From NCBI GenBank assembly GCA_000961725.1, contig LADS01000071.1:1-64000 (forward strand): a DNA stretch of 64,000 nt, given 5' to 3'. The position numbers were made by a program, and so were the translations under genes. Below the pieces are notes generated by a model that was not told where the DNA came from, searched no databases, and saw only the letters and a program-made list of their open reading frames with translations. Positions 27,925-36,500 of this stretch are shown here, in pieces; position 1 is the first letter of the stretch, and each line of letters starts with the position of its first letter. This stretch comes from Desulfobulbaceae bacterium BRH_c16a (GTDB lineage: Bacteria > Desulfobacterota > Desulfobulbia > Desulfobulbales > Desulfocapsaceae).

Positions 27925-29248
27925 AGTCTTTGAAGCAGCCGACATGGCGTCCGGGCTGAAGCTGGTGAAAAAGGAACTCGGTCCCGATGCCCTCATTCTT
28001 TCGACACGGACCATAAAAAGCGGGACACTGGGCCTTCTCGGCAAACCTGTGCTGGAGATTACTGCTGCCATTGACTCCGACTATCCCAAGGGAAAGCACT
28101 CTGCTCGGAAAAGCAACATAAGATATTCGGAACCTTCCGCCTCTGCCGTCTCTGCCAGAGAATCTCTCGGCTTCAGGCATACCGTTGGCGATTCGGTCGA
28201 AAATTATTTGACCCATCCCGGCTCCGAAAACAAAGAAACAGCTCGCCCCGGACAAGCCGTTGAAAATTCCGCTCTCGCACCCGAACCGGATCAGAAACTG
28301 CAAAGCGAGGTGAATGAACTGAAAGATCTGGTAAAGAGCCTGGCCGGCCAGATCGCGCACCTGGCAATCAAGGAAGAACCCGCGAGAATGACTCACGAAC
28401 TCAAGGTAGGCACCAGCGGCTTCGGCAAACGGTTCAACGATGCGGCGATTCATGGCGATTACATCCTCTCCATGTTGATCGACCGGGGAATCAACACGGA
28501 AACCAGCCGGACAATTGCCGGATTCCTGCGGGAAAGCCTTACCGAACAGGAACTGAGCGACCATGAACATGTCATGGCCACGATCATTTCAACGATTCAG
28601 GATCTGCTCCATGTTGCCCCGCCGCTTTTTACCGACCGCACCTCCCAGCAGCGAATCGCGCTGGTCGGTCCGACCGGTGTCGGCAAGACAACGACGCTGG
28701 CTAAAATCGCCGCTGCATATCTCGGCAACCACTCCCCTTCGATTGCCTTGATCACTATCGATACCTACCGGATTGCCGCCGTAGAACAACTCAAAGTCTA
28801 CGGCGAAATCATGCATCTTCCGGTCGAAGTGGTCATTACCCCGGAACAGCTGGAAAAGGCCTTGGAAGCCCATGGGGACAAGGACCTGATCCTCATCGAT
28901 ACCGCCGGCAGAAGTCCGCGGGACAGCCTGTGTATTGACGAGCTGAGCACGTTTCTGAAGCCGGAGTTCGGCCTCGACAAACACCTTGTGCTCTCTGCGA
29001 CCACCCGGGAGCAGGAGCTTCTCGACACCATAGAACGCTTTAAAGGTCTTGGCATAACCCATACGATTTTCACTAAAATCGACGAATGCGCCAATCTCGG
29101 GATTCTGCTCAATGTGCAGATCCAGAACGCTAACCCTTTATCCTACATAACCAACGGTCAGAGGGTTCCGGAAGATATTCTCGAGGTTACCCCAAAAATT
29201 ACAGCTGAAATGATCATGTCTCTACCTGAAGGATCAATGCATGAGTAA
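27914..29248 (+). CDS. flhF: SRP-type GTPase FlhF
   Basis: A 444-residue GTPase that sets the position of flagellum assembly. The N-terminal basic B domain (MQVRVFEAADMASGLKLVKK) and a variable linker are followed by the N and G domains. The P-loop GPTGVGKT is at residues 252-259; DTYRIAAVEQLKVYG and LILIDTAGRSPRD are the SRP-GTPase motifs. It overlaps flhG by 8 bases, its regulator, which suggests polar flagellation under FlhF/FlhG control. Confidence 0.95.
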   Translation: MQVRVFEAADMASGLKLVKKELGPDALILSTRTIKSGTLGLLGKPVLEITAAIDSDYPKGKHSARKSNIRYSEPSASAVSARESLGFRHTVGDSVENYLTHPGSENKETARPGQAVENSALAPEPDQKLQSEVNELKDLVKSLAGQIAHLAIKEEPARMTHELKVGTSGFGKRFNDAAIHGDYILSMLIDRGINTETSRTIAGFLRESLTEQELSDHEHVMATIISTIQDLLHVAPPLFTDRTSQQRIALVGPTGVGKTTTLAKIAAAYLGNHSPSIALITIDTYRIAAVEQLKVYGEIMHLPVEVVITPEQLEKALEAHGDKDLILIDTAGRSPRDSLCIDELSTFLKPEFGLDKHLVLSATTREQELLDTIERFKGLGITHTIFTKIDECANLGILLNVQIQNANPLSYITNGQRVPEDILEVTPKITAEMIMSLPEGSMHE

Positions 29249-30140
29249 TATTCCCCGCACCGCGGTCGACCAGGCCAAAACCCTCAGGGACTTGAATTCC
29301 ACCCGTCCCGGGCCGTTACCGATCAAGACGGAACAGCCGACAAGTGTGTATTCAATCACCAGTGGCAAAGGCGGGGTCGGAAAGACAGCCGTCGTTGCCA
29401 ACCTGGCCTATACCCTCGCCTCGATCGGCAAGAGAGTTCTTATTCTTGACGCAGATCTCGGCCTGGCCAACATCGATGTTGTCTTCGGCATCTCCCCCAC
29501 TTACAATCTCAATCATTTTTTTACCGGAGACCAGGACCTCCAGGCCATCATGGTCGATGGACCGATGGGGATCAAAATCCTGCCTGCCGGTTCGGGTATC
29601 CAGAATTTCACCAATCTTGATTCCCATCAGAAAATGCGGCTTCTCGATGGCCTCGACGCCATGCAGAATCATTTCGACTACGTGCTGATCGATACCGAAG
29701 CCGGAATCTCCGAGAATGTCACCTATTTCAATACCGCAGCCCAGGAAATCCTGGTTGTAACAACGCCCGAACCGACCGCGATAACCGATGCCTATGCCCT
29801 TATGAAACTGCTTTCGACCCAGTACCACGAGAAGCATTTCAACCTGATCGTCAATCAGATCGTAAGTGAGGACGATGCGCTCGATGTGTATCGCAAGCTG
29901 ACCATGGTTGCCAACCGGTATCTCGATATTTCCATCGATTATCTCGGTTCGATTCCGGAAGACCGGCAAATGGTCGATTCGATCCGAAAGCAGAAAGTCA
30001 TATGCGAAATGTATCCGAATTCCAAGATCACCGCGGCCTTTCGCCAGCTTGCCGGAAGAATCTGTTCCGAACCGACGCAGACCTCTCCCAAGGGGAATCT
30101 GCAGTTTTTCTGGAAGAAATTGCTTCACATGGGGGGATAG
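29241..30140 (+). CDS. flhG: MinD-like ATPase FlhG (FleN), flagellar number regulator
   Basis: A 299-residue MinD/ParA-type ATPase. The deviant Walker A is KGGVGKT at about 43-49, followed by LILDADLGLANIDVVFG and the DTEAGISENV switch region. The N-terminus carries DQAKTLR (residues 10-16), which matches the DQAxxLR motif known to stimulate FlhF GTPase activity. It limits flagellar number in characterised relatives. It ends 9 bases before fliA. Confidence 0.94.
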   Translation: MSNIPRTAVDQAKTLRDLNSTRPGPLPIKTEQPTSVYSITSGKGGVGKTAVVANLAYTLASIGKRVLILDADLGLANIDVVFGISPTYNLNHFFTGDQDLQAIMVDGPMGIKILPAGSGIQNFTNLDSHQKMRLLDGLDAMQNHFDYVLIDTEAGISENVTYFNTAAQEILVVTTPEPTAITDAYALMKLLSTQYHEKHFNLIVNQIVSEDDALDVYRKLTMVANRYLDISIDYLGSIPEDRQMVDSIRKQKVICEMYPNSKITAAFRQLAGRICSEPTQTSPKGNLQFFWKKLLHMGG

Positions 30141-30149
30141 GAGGTGGAA

Positions 30150-30881
30150 ATGCTCTACAGTCATACTCCTCATACCGACGATAAATCCCAGCTTATTCGG
30201 GACCATCTCTATCTTGTCGATATCATAGCGCGGAGAATGGTCACGCAGGTTCCGTCGTTCATGAACAAGGACGATGTCAAAAGTGCCGGCATGCTCGGCC
30301 TGCTCGATGCGGCGAACAAGTTCGACCCGGCCAAGAACATACTTTTCAAGACCTTTGCCGAATATCGCATACGGGGCGCCATCCTTGATGAAATGCGGAA
30401 ACTCGACTGGTTTTCCCGAACCCTCAGGGACAAGCAGAACAGGATCGGCAAGACAATCGTCGACCTCGAACTGCAGCTTGGCAGAGATCCGGAAGACCAT
30501 GAAGTCGCCAAGGCGATGAGAATGTCTCTTGATGAATATCGCTCAATGGTGGGCGAAGTGAGTCATCTCGGATGTGTCAGCCTCAATGAAACCCTGGACC
30601 AGTCAAGTGAAGGCAGGTCTTTCCTCGACTGTCTCATGGATGAAAGGCCCGGGGCCTCGCCGGGCGCAAGAATCGAAGAACAGCAGCTGACCAAGAAGGT
30701 CGCCGAAGTGCTGGCCCTGCTTTCAGAAAAAGAAAGGCTGGTGATCTCTCTCTATTATTACGAAGAACTGACCCAGAAAGAAATCGCCGAGGTTCTTGAA
30801 CTCTCCGAGGGGCGGGTGTCCCAGCTGCACAGCCAGGCACTCATCAAACTCAAGACAAAGCTCGATGCAAGGCTCTACTGA
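30150..30881 (+). CDS. fliA: flagellar sigma factor FliA (sigma-28)
   Basis: A 243-residue sigma-70-family factor for late flagellar genes. Region 2 (KFDPAKNILFKTFAEYRIRG with GAILDEMRKLDWFSR) and region 4 (EKERLVISLYYYEELTQKEI then LSEGRVSQLHSQALIKLK) are typical of FliA/WhiG/SigD. ATG at 30150 is preferred over GTG at 30144, which overlaps the aggaggtgg ribosome binding site. Its antagonist FlgM is encoded at 37095, and matching promoters occur at 36399 and 61445. Confidence 0.95.
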   Translation: MLYSHTPHTDDKSQLIRDHLYLVDIIARRMVTQVPSFMNKDDVKSAGMLGLLDAANKFDPAKNILFKTFAEYRIRGAILDEMRKLDWFSRTLRDKQNRIGKTIVDLELQLGRDPEDHEVAKAMRMSLDEYRSMVGEVSHLGCVSLNETLDQSSEGRSFLDCLMDERPGASPGARIEEQQLTKKVAEVLALLSEKERLVISLYYYEELTQKEIAEVLELSEGRVSQLHSQALIKLKTKLDARLY

Positions 30882-30944
30882 TCAGGCCCGAACGCGTTAT
30901 TATTCTGTAGGGAAAGAAAACCACTTTTTATCGCGGAGAAACCC

Positions 30945-31364
30945 ATGGAACAGTTTCATGTCATTATTTTTCTCTCTGTCATTTTCTTGATGGTGCTTGC
31001 CATTTCCATCTGGAAAACCGTTGCGCTGAAAAAAGAAAACACGATGCTCTCCCGACAACTCACAGAGACCTCCAACTCTCTTGAAATGACCCGGAAAAAC
31101 ATCACGGCCCTTCGGGAAAAGCAACTCAAGGCTGATGAGTTTCAGAGCAGTCTGACCGATGCGGCGTTGTCGACAAGAATACAGAAATCCCGTGCGACGT
31201 TTCAAAGCGGCGACCGGAATCGAACCACTCCGGAAAAATATTGCTACATCCATTCCCTGGCAAAAAAAGGGCTGTCGTCCGACGAAATAGCCGCCGTGCT
31301 GACAATTTCGACGCACGAAGCCAGGCAGCTGGTAACGCTTGCAAAAATAGCTCAAGGAAACTGA
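30945..31364 (+). CDS. SwrB/DUF6115-like membrane-anchored coiled-coil protein
   Basis: A 139-residue protein with one N-terminal membrane helix (about residues 6-24), a charged coiled coil (about 28-75), and a small C-terminal helix-turn-helix-like unit (SLAKKGLSSDEIAAVLTIST followed by HEARQLVTLAK). This layout and the position just after the flagellar sigma gene resemble SwrB of Bacillus subtilis, which follows sigD and aids basal-body maturation, and DUF2802 proteins of gamma-proteobacteria. Homology is suggested by architecture only. Confidence 0.55.
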   Translation: MEQFHVIIFLSVIFLMVLAISIWKTVALKKENTMLSRQLTETSNSLEMTRKNITALREKQLKADEFQSSLTDAALSTRIQKSRATFQSGDRNRTTPEKYCYIHSLAKKGLSSDEIAAVLTISTHEARQLVTLAKIAQGN

Positions 31365-31471
31365 AAGGATAAAGTTTTGCCGGAAGTTTAAGATTGACCT
31401 GCAACGAACCGATAAGACAGTAAGAGAAAAAAAAACATCCATCATCCTCAAGCGAGCAAACAGATATAGAT

Positions 31472-32221
31472 ATGGTATCGGGAAAATACAGCGCCCTCTC
31501 GGGTGCGATTGCAAGGGAACAGGCGATAGCCAACGTCAGCAACAATCTGGCCAACATCAGCTCGAGCGGTTACAAGAGATCGCAGGTCAGCTTTGAATCC
31601 CTGCTCCGCGGGGAACAACAGACCAAACAGTCGAAAGGCATCAACTACAGTCGGGTTCGTCAGAATTTTACCGATTTTTCACCTGGCGCGATACGTTCAA
31701 CCGAAAACCCGCTTGATCTAGCCGTGCAAGGTGACGCCTTTTTCAAGGTCCAGGGGCCGGACTCCGTGCTCTACACCCGGCGCGGCGATTTCAAGGTTAC
31801 CGCCGAAGGAGTGTTGACGACCAGCAATGGGCTGCCGGTTCTCGATGAAGGCAATGGCCAGATCACCATTCCCGATACCGACACCAGCAAGATCGCCATC
31901 GGCGATAACGGCACGATTTATCTCCTCGGACCACGGGGGGCAAGGGCTGAAGTCGGCAGGCTTGCGGTCATGGACATCGACGACAGGGAAAAACTCATAC
32001 GCCAGTCGGATACGACCTTTTCCCTTGAACAAGGGGGGGTGGAGACACCGAGCGAGAGTTCTTCGGTTATCCAGGGAAGCCTTGAACTCTCGAACATCAA
32101 TATGTCCGCCGAACTCACCCAGATAATAGACAACTACAGAACCTTTGAAAACTACCATAAAGTCTTGAAAAGCTACTCGACGATCTCCGAACAGCAGGAT
32201 GAGCTCGGTACGCTGGGATAA
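31472..32221 (+). CDS. flgF: flagellar rod protein FlgF
   Basis: A 249-residue distal rod component of the FlgE/F/G/K superfamily. The N-terminal motif is NVSNNLANISSSGYKRSQVSF, and ENPLDLAVQGDAFFKVQGPD is the family core. The C-terminus has SNINMSAELTQIIDNYRTFE. It is shorter than FlgG next door and precedes it, as expected for FlgF. No strong ribosome binding site is visible upstream of ATG 31472. Confidence 0.88.
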   Translation: MVSGKYSALSGAIAREQAIANVSNNLANISSSGYKRSQVSFESLLRGEQQTKQSKGINYSRVRQNFTDFSPGAIRSTENPLDLAVQGDAFFKVQGPDSVLYTRRGDFKVTAEGVLTTSNGLPVLDEGNGQITIPDTDTSKIAIGDNGTIYLLGPRGARAEVGRLAVMDIDDREKLIRQSDTTFSLEQGGVETPSESSSVIQGSLELSNINMSAELTQIIDNYRTFENYHKVLKSYSTISEQQDELGTLG

Positions 32222-32254
32222 AGAATGAATCACCTCAACCGGAAGGGATAAACA

Positions 32255-33040
32255 ATGATCCGCTCACTTTGGACCGGCACCACCGGCATGCACAGTCAAC
32301 AGCTGAATATTGACGTTATTGCCAATAATCTTGCAAACGTCAGCACCACAGGCTTCAAGAAAAGCAAAGCCGATTTCCAGGATCTTTTATACCAGACCAT
32401 GAAGGTGCCCGGCAGTCAAAGTTCGGCCGATACCGAGTCGCCGACCGGCATCCTCATCGGCCTCGGCGTCAAGCCCGCCGCAGTGAGCAAGGTCTTCACC
32501 CAGGGCGATCTTATCCAGACCGAAAACGAGCTGGATGTCGCCATTGAGGGCGAAGGTTTTCTGCAGATCGAAATGCCGAACGGCAACACCGGCTACACCA
32601 GATCAGGCGCATTGAAACGCGACAGCAACGGCCGATTGACCAACTCCGACGGCTATCCGATTCTCCCGGGGGTGACGGTTCCCGACGGATCCCGCCAGAT
32701 CACCATCAGCGAAACCGGTATCGTCAGTGCAATTATCGGCGACGATGCTGCCAGTACCGAAGTCGGCAATCTTGAACTTGCCACCTTTACCAACAACAGC
32801 GGCCTCTCGGCTATCGGTAAAAATCTTTTTGAAGAGACCGCCGCGTCGGGAGCAGCCCAGACAGGCACCCCGGGCGATGACGGCTACGGCACCCTGCTGC
32901 AGACGTATCTGGAAGGCTCGAATGTCAATATCGTCGAAGAACTGGCCAGCATGATCACGACCCAGCGGGCCTATGAAATAAACTCGAAAACCATCCAGAC
33001 CTCGGATGAAATGATGCAGACCACCAACAACCTCGTTTAA
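32255..33040 (+). CDS. flgG: flagellar distal rod protein FlgG
   Basis: A 261-residue distal rod subunit, normal length. Diagnostic stretches are MIRSLWTGTTGMHSQQLNID, VIANNLANVSTTGFKKSKAD, and the C-terminal SNVNIVEELASMITTQRAYE. The ribosome binding site is gaagggataaac. The stop overlaps the flgA ATG by one base (TAATG), indicating tight coupling. Confidence 0.95.
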   Translation: MIRSLWTGTTGMHSQQLNIDVIANNLANVSTTGFKKSKADFQDLLYQTMKVPGSQSSADTESPTGILIGLGVKPAAVSKVFTQGDLIQTENELDVAIEGEGFLQIEMPNGNTGYTRSGALKRDSNGRLTNSDGYPILPGVTVPDGSRQITISETGIVSAIIGDDAASTEVGNLELATFTNNSGLSAIGKNLFEETAASGAAQTGTPGDDGYGTLLQTYLEGSNVNIVEELASMITTQRAYEINSKTIQTSDEMMQTTNNLV

Positions 33041-34005
33041 TGAATAAACTTTTCATGATGGCCAAGTTATTAATAACATTACTCCTCCTGTCGGGATTCT
33101 TCCAGACAGCCGAGGCTGCGAAAATAACCTTCATACCGACCGCCGAAGTGAGCGATGCCGTCATTCGTCTTGGCGATATTGCACGTTTTGACGAAGAAAC
33201 CGATCTGACCGCCGCTTTAGCCACCCAGATAGTCGGGCCGGCGCCGTCGGCCGGCGAGGCTGTTGTTCTTCGCGCATTGACTCTCAAGCAGTCGCTCTTG
33301 GCCGGAAAAACGGTTCCCGAGGACAGTGAGTGGTCGGGATCGGCAGCCATCACCGTCAGTCGACTGGGAGTGACAATCGGCCCCGAAAGGATCCTGACCA
33401 TAATCGCCGAGTATATTGAAGATCAAAAAAGGAACCTTCCCGAGGCGGAGATCCGGTTTATCCCGGTATCGCAACCTCTGCCGTTTATCCTGCCGACAGG
33501 CGAGCTCACCACTGAAGTTATCCCCTCAAATCCGGGGATCCTCGGGAGTTCCAGGTTTTCCATTATTTTCCACGTCGATAACCAGGTGGCGAAAAACATG
33601 TCGGTCCGGGGGCGAATCGAAGCGACTGCCAGTGTTGTCGTCACAGCCCAGGCTTTGCCGAAAGGCAGCATTATCAGCCCTCAGTTACTCACCATGGCCG
33701 TTACCAACATAAGCGATATTCCCAATCCTCTTTTTGAGCCGGACGAGCTGATGGGCATGAAACTCACGCGAAGCCTCAGGGCCGGTTCGCCGATTCTTGC
33801 CAATATGGTGGAATCGCTGCCGGTGGTAAGACGTGGAGAAAAAGTGAAAATTATCCTTAACTCCGGTTCATTGCACCTCACGGCGACAGGATTTGCCTTC
33901 ACCGACGGGAGACTCGACGAAATGATCAGGGTACAGAATATCAGTTCGAATAAACTTGTTTATTGCCGGGTGGCTGCGCCCGGTCTGGTGGAGGTGATGC
34001 TTTAA
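33040..34005 (+). CDS. flgA: P-ring assembly chaperone FlgA
   Basis: A 321-residue periplasmic protein that helps FlgI polymerise into the P ring. It has an N-terminal signal peptide (LLITLLLLSGFFQTAEAA), a variable N-terminal half, and a C-terminal SAF-type domain (ALPKGSIISPQLLTMAVTNI and SLRAGSPILANMVESLPVV). It is somewhat longer than enterobacterial FlgA, as is common outside enterics. flgH follows after 1 base. Confidence 0.9.
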   Translation: MNKLFMMAKLLITLLLLSGFFQTAEAAKITFIPTAEVSDAVIRLGDIARFDEETDLTAALATQIVGPAPSAGEAVVLRALTLKQSLLAGKTVPEDSEWSGSAAITVSRLGVTIGPERILTIIAEYIEDQKRNLPEAEIRFIPVSQPLPFILPTGELTTEVIPSNPGILGSSRFSIIFHVDNQVAKNMSVRGRIEATASVVVTAQALPKGSIISPQLLTMAVTNISDIPNPLFEPDELMGMKLTRSLRAGSPILANMVESLPVVRRGEKVKIILNSGSLHLTATGFAFTDGRLDEMIRVQNISSNKLVYCRVAAPGLVEVML

Positions 34006-34006
34006 C

Positions 34007-34699
34007 ATGAAAATCATACTTCAGACCATGGCATGTCTCCTGTTGCTGACCGCATGCGCCACACCCGACCAGCCGCTTGTCGCGATCAGGGAACCCCTTG
34101 AAGAAATCCAGCCCGCCGAAACGGAGGTACAGGAATCCGGCTCCCTCTGGCAGGCCAATAACACGTCGATGTTTTCCGATAGGAAAGCTAAAGATGTCGG
34201 CGACATCGTGACCGTTATCATTTCCGAGAGAGCCAGTGCGACCAAGGAAGCGACGACCTCAAGCAGCAGATCGTCAAATATGTCGGCATCCATTCCCAAT
34301 TTTTTCGGGTTTGAAAACGACAAGTTCTGGACGACCAGTCATAATGCCCCCATCGATCTTAACAATCTGGTCAATGCAGAGTTCGGCAATGGTTTCGACG
34401 GCAGCGGCAGCACCTCGAGAAAAGAAGACCTGAGCGCCTTCCTCACGACTCAGGTAGTCGGCCGCTACCCCAACGGTCAACTTAAGATCCGCGGAGGAAA
34501 GGAAGTAATGGTCAACAATGAAATGCAGATTATCTATCTGACCGGCATTATCAGGCCGGTCGATATCACTGCGGCAAACACCGTAAATTCGACCAAGATC
34601 CTCAACGCCAGAATCAGCTATACTGGAAAAGGCGCAATCAGCGACAAACAGAAACCCGGCTGGGCCATGCGCGTACTCGATAACATCTGGCCCTTTTAG
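34007..34699 (+). CDS. flgH: flagellar L-ring lipoprotein FlgH
   Basis: A 230-residue outer-membrane ring protein. The lipobox is LTAC with Cys17 as the modified residue. Family stretches include SMFSDRKAKDVGDIVTVIIS, RYPNGQLKIRGGKEVMVNNE and YLTGIIRPVDITAANTV. It proves a Gram-negative envelope with an outer membrane. The TAG stop coincides with the start of a palindrome before flgI. Confidence 0.94.
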   Translation: MKIILQTMACLLLLTACATPDQPLVAIREPLEEIQPAETEVQESGSLWQANNTSMFSDRKAKDVGDIVTVIISERASATKEATTSSSRSSNMSASIPNFFGFENDKFWTTSHNAPIDLNNLVNAEFGNGFDGSGSTSRKEDLSAFLTTQVVGRYPNGQLKIRGGKEVMVNNEMQIIYLTGIIRPVDITAANTVNSTKILNARISYTGKGAISDKQKPGWAMRVLDNIWPF

Positions 34700-34770
34700 T
34701 ACCTTAGAAATTCATTTCTTGTTTTTTAGGAATGAATTTCGTGAAGGTACTTATACCCCCTTGTGGGGTG
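34698..34770 (+). repeat. palindromic element between flgH and flgI
   Basis: The first inverted repeat pairs agtacctt and aaattcatt (34698-34718) with aatgaattt and aaggtact (34731-34751), forming one interrupted stem. A second small hairpin, atacccc / ggggtgt, follows at about 34754-34769. It begins inside the flgH stop codon and has no T-run, so it looks more like an inserted palindrome or an mRNA-stability element than a terminator. Confidence 0.55.
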
Positions 34771-34812
34771 TGAGGTATTCGCCATGCTTAACCACGACCG
34801 TTGGTGCCTGAA

Positions 34813-35934
34813 ATGAAATTTTTCTTTGCTCTCCTCATATCGATTGCCCTCGTGCCGCTCTCGGGTGTTATCAGTGCCGATGCCGCCCGGGTTAAAGACC
34901 TCGCCCAGCTGCACGGTGTCCGTAACAACCAGCTGATGGGCTACGGCCTGGTGACTGGCCTGAACGGCACCGGGGACGACATGAAAAAATCGGTCTTCAC
35001 CCTGCAGGCCGTCTACAACATGATGACGAGGCACGGCATAACCATCGATCCGGCCAACATCGAGGATATCAAGGTGAAGAACGTTGCCGCGGTGATGGTT
35101 ACCGCGACCTTGCCGCCCTTTGCAAAATCGGGCTCGACCATGGACATCCAGGTGTCTTCCATGGGCGACTCGAAAAGCCTTGCCGGCGGCACCCTGCTCA
35201 TGACGCCGCTGGTGGGACCGGACGGCAATGTCTACGCCGTCGCCCAGGGTCCTATCAGCGTAGGCGCCTTTTCTTTTGGCGGAAAAGCGGCCCAGGTCCA
35301 GAAAAACCACCCCACCGTCGGCAATATTGCAGGCGGAGCCATCATCGAACGATCCGTCTCCATAGATCTGGGTGAAGGCGGCAATCTGCTGTACCAGTTG
35401 CGCAATGCCGACTTTACTACCGCCGCAAACATGGCCGAGGCGATAAACAGCCGTTTTGGCGAAAAATCGGCGTTCCCCGAGACTTCCGGTTCGGTAAAAG
35501 TTGCCATCCCGGAGCAGTATAAAGAGAATATCGTCGATTTTATCGCGGCGCTCGAAGTTCTCAATGTCGAGGCCGATTCCACCGCCAAGGTAGTGGTGAA
35601 CGAGCGGACCGGCACCATCGTCATGGGCAAGGATGTTCGACTCTCGACCGTTGCCGTCTCTCACGGCAACCTGAGTCTCATCATCCGCGACGACTTCGGT
35701 GTTTCCCAGCCGAATCCTCTTGCCGAAGGCGAAACCGTCGTCGTCCCGCGCACGGACATAAAAGTGGTTGAAGAGGAAGGCCAGCTGGTTCTGCTCGATA
35801 TGAACAAGGGAGTCTCTTTGGGTGAAATCGCCAACGCCCTGAATGCCATCGGCGCCACCCCCCGGGATCTCATCGCTATTTTTCAGGCAATCAAGGCATC
35901 CGGTTCTCTGCACGGTGAACTGATTATCCTCTAA
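34813..35934 (+). CDS. flgI: flagellar P-ring protein FlgI
   Basis: A 373-residue periplasmic ring protein with a signal peptide (MKFFFALLISIALVPLSG, cut after ADA). It matches FlgI throughout: QLHGVRNNQLMGYGLVTGLN, GTGDDMKKSVFTLQAVYNMM and the C-terminal NALNAIGATPRDLIAIFQAI. An in-frame TTG at 34801 would add four residues; ATG 34813 gives a better signal peptide. Confidence 0.95.
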   Translation: MKFFFALLISIALVPLSGVISADAARVKDLAQLHGVRNNQLMGYGLVTGLNGTGDDMKKSVFTLQAVYNMMTRHGITIDPANIEDIKVKNVAAVMVTATLPPFAKSGSTMDIQVSSMGDSKSLAGGTLLMTPLVGPDGNVYAVAQGPISVGAFSFGGKAAQVQKNHPTVGNIAGGAIIERSVSIDLGEGGNLLYQLRNADFTTAANMAEAINSRFGEKSAFPETSGSVKVAIPEQYKENIVDFIAALEVLNVEADSTAKVVVNERTGTIVMGKDVRLSTVAVSHGNLSLIIRDDFGVSQPNPLAEGETVVVPRTDIKVVEEEGQLVLLDMNKGVSLGEIANALNAIGATPRDLIAIFQAIKASGSLHGELIIL

Positions 35935-35961
35935 GCAAATACATCAACCAAGGCCTGCCGC

Positions 35962-36273
35962 ATGGATTTTAAAATCGACCCACGCATCTTGACCAGTCAT
36001 GTAACCCAATCGACTGTTGATAAAAAAACCAAGGATTTAGAGTCGTTGAGAGAATCGGCTCGCGAATTCGAGACCCTCATGGTCATGGAGATGCTGAAAG
36101 CCATGCGCAAATCGGTGCCGGAAGGCGGGCTCTTTGAAAAAGACGTGGCCACGGAGACTTTTACCGAGATGCTGGACATGGAGAAGGCAAAAGCTACAAC
36201 CCATGGCAAGGGCCTTGGCATAGCCGAGTTGATGTACAACCAGATGGCCGAATTGATCGAAAAGAAAAAATAG
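35962..36273 (+). CDS. flgJ: FlgJ-like rod-binding protein, hydrolase domain absent
   Basis: A 103-residue protein equivalent to the N-terminal rod-capping domain of FlgJ (EFETLMVMEMLKAMRKSVPE and GKGLGIAELMYNQMAE). The C-terminal peptidoglycan hydrolase domain of enterobacterial FlgJ is missing, as in many non-enteric bacteria, so a separate hydrolase must open the cell wall. It lies 27 bases after flgI and ends the rod/ring operon. Confidence 0.88.
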   Translation: MDFKIDPRILTSHVTQSTVDKKTKDLESLRESAREFETLMVMEMLKAMRKSVPEGGLFEKDVATETFTEMLDMEKAKATTHGKGLGIAELMYNQMAELIEKKK

Positions 36274-36398
36274 CCCCGCCCGACGCCTTTTCTGATATTA
36301 CCTCACTTTTGTTGTTCCAAGCCCGATGCAGGGAATCCAGGATTCCCTCGCTGCACGAAGAATTCGCAAATCACAAGGAAAAAAGAGTTCCCAGCGCC

Positions 36399-36426
36399 TA
36401 AAGTTTCCCTTCCCTGCCGCCGATAT
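36399..36426 (+). promoter_or_regulatory. strong sigma-28 (FliA) promoter for the 36501-flgM-flgN-flgK-flgL operon
   Basis: TAAAGTTT (36399-36406) and GCCGATAT (36419-36426) match the FliA consensus TAAAGTTT-N11/12-GCCGATAA at 15 of 16 positions. The start of transcription would fall near 36433, about 70 bases before the first ATG at 36501. It sits in the 227-base gap after flgJ. Confidence 0.85.
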
Positions 36427-36500
36427 TAATATTGACAGAATAGTCAGTTGCAGCAAAACAATGCACGGATGCATGGTTCAAATTCGCAGGGAGGCAGGAA

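Noticed and set aside
29352-30500. A 382-codon minus-strand open frame opposite flhG and fliA
   Set aside because: It is a shadow of two certain genes; its translation has no recognisable motif and no ribosome binding site.
34726-35913. A 395-codon minus-strand open frame opposite flgI
   Set aside because: It covers a certain flgI gene in antisense, is His/Asp/Gly-rich as expected of a shadow frame, and has no family features.
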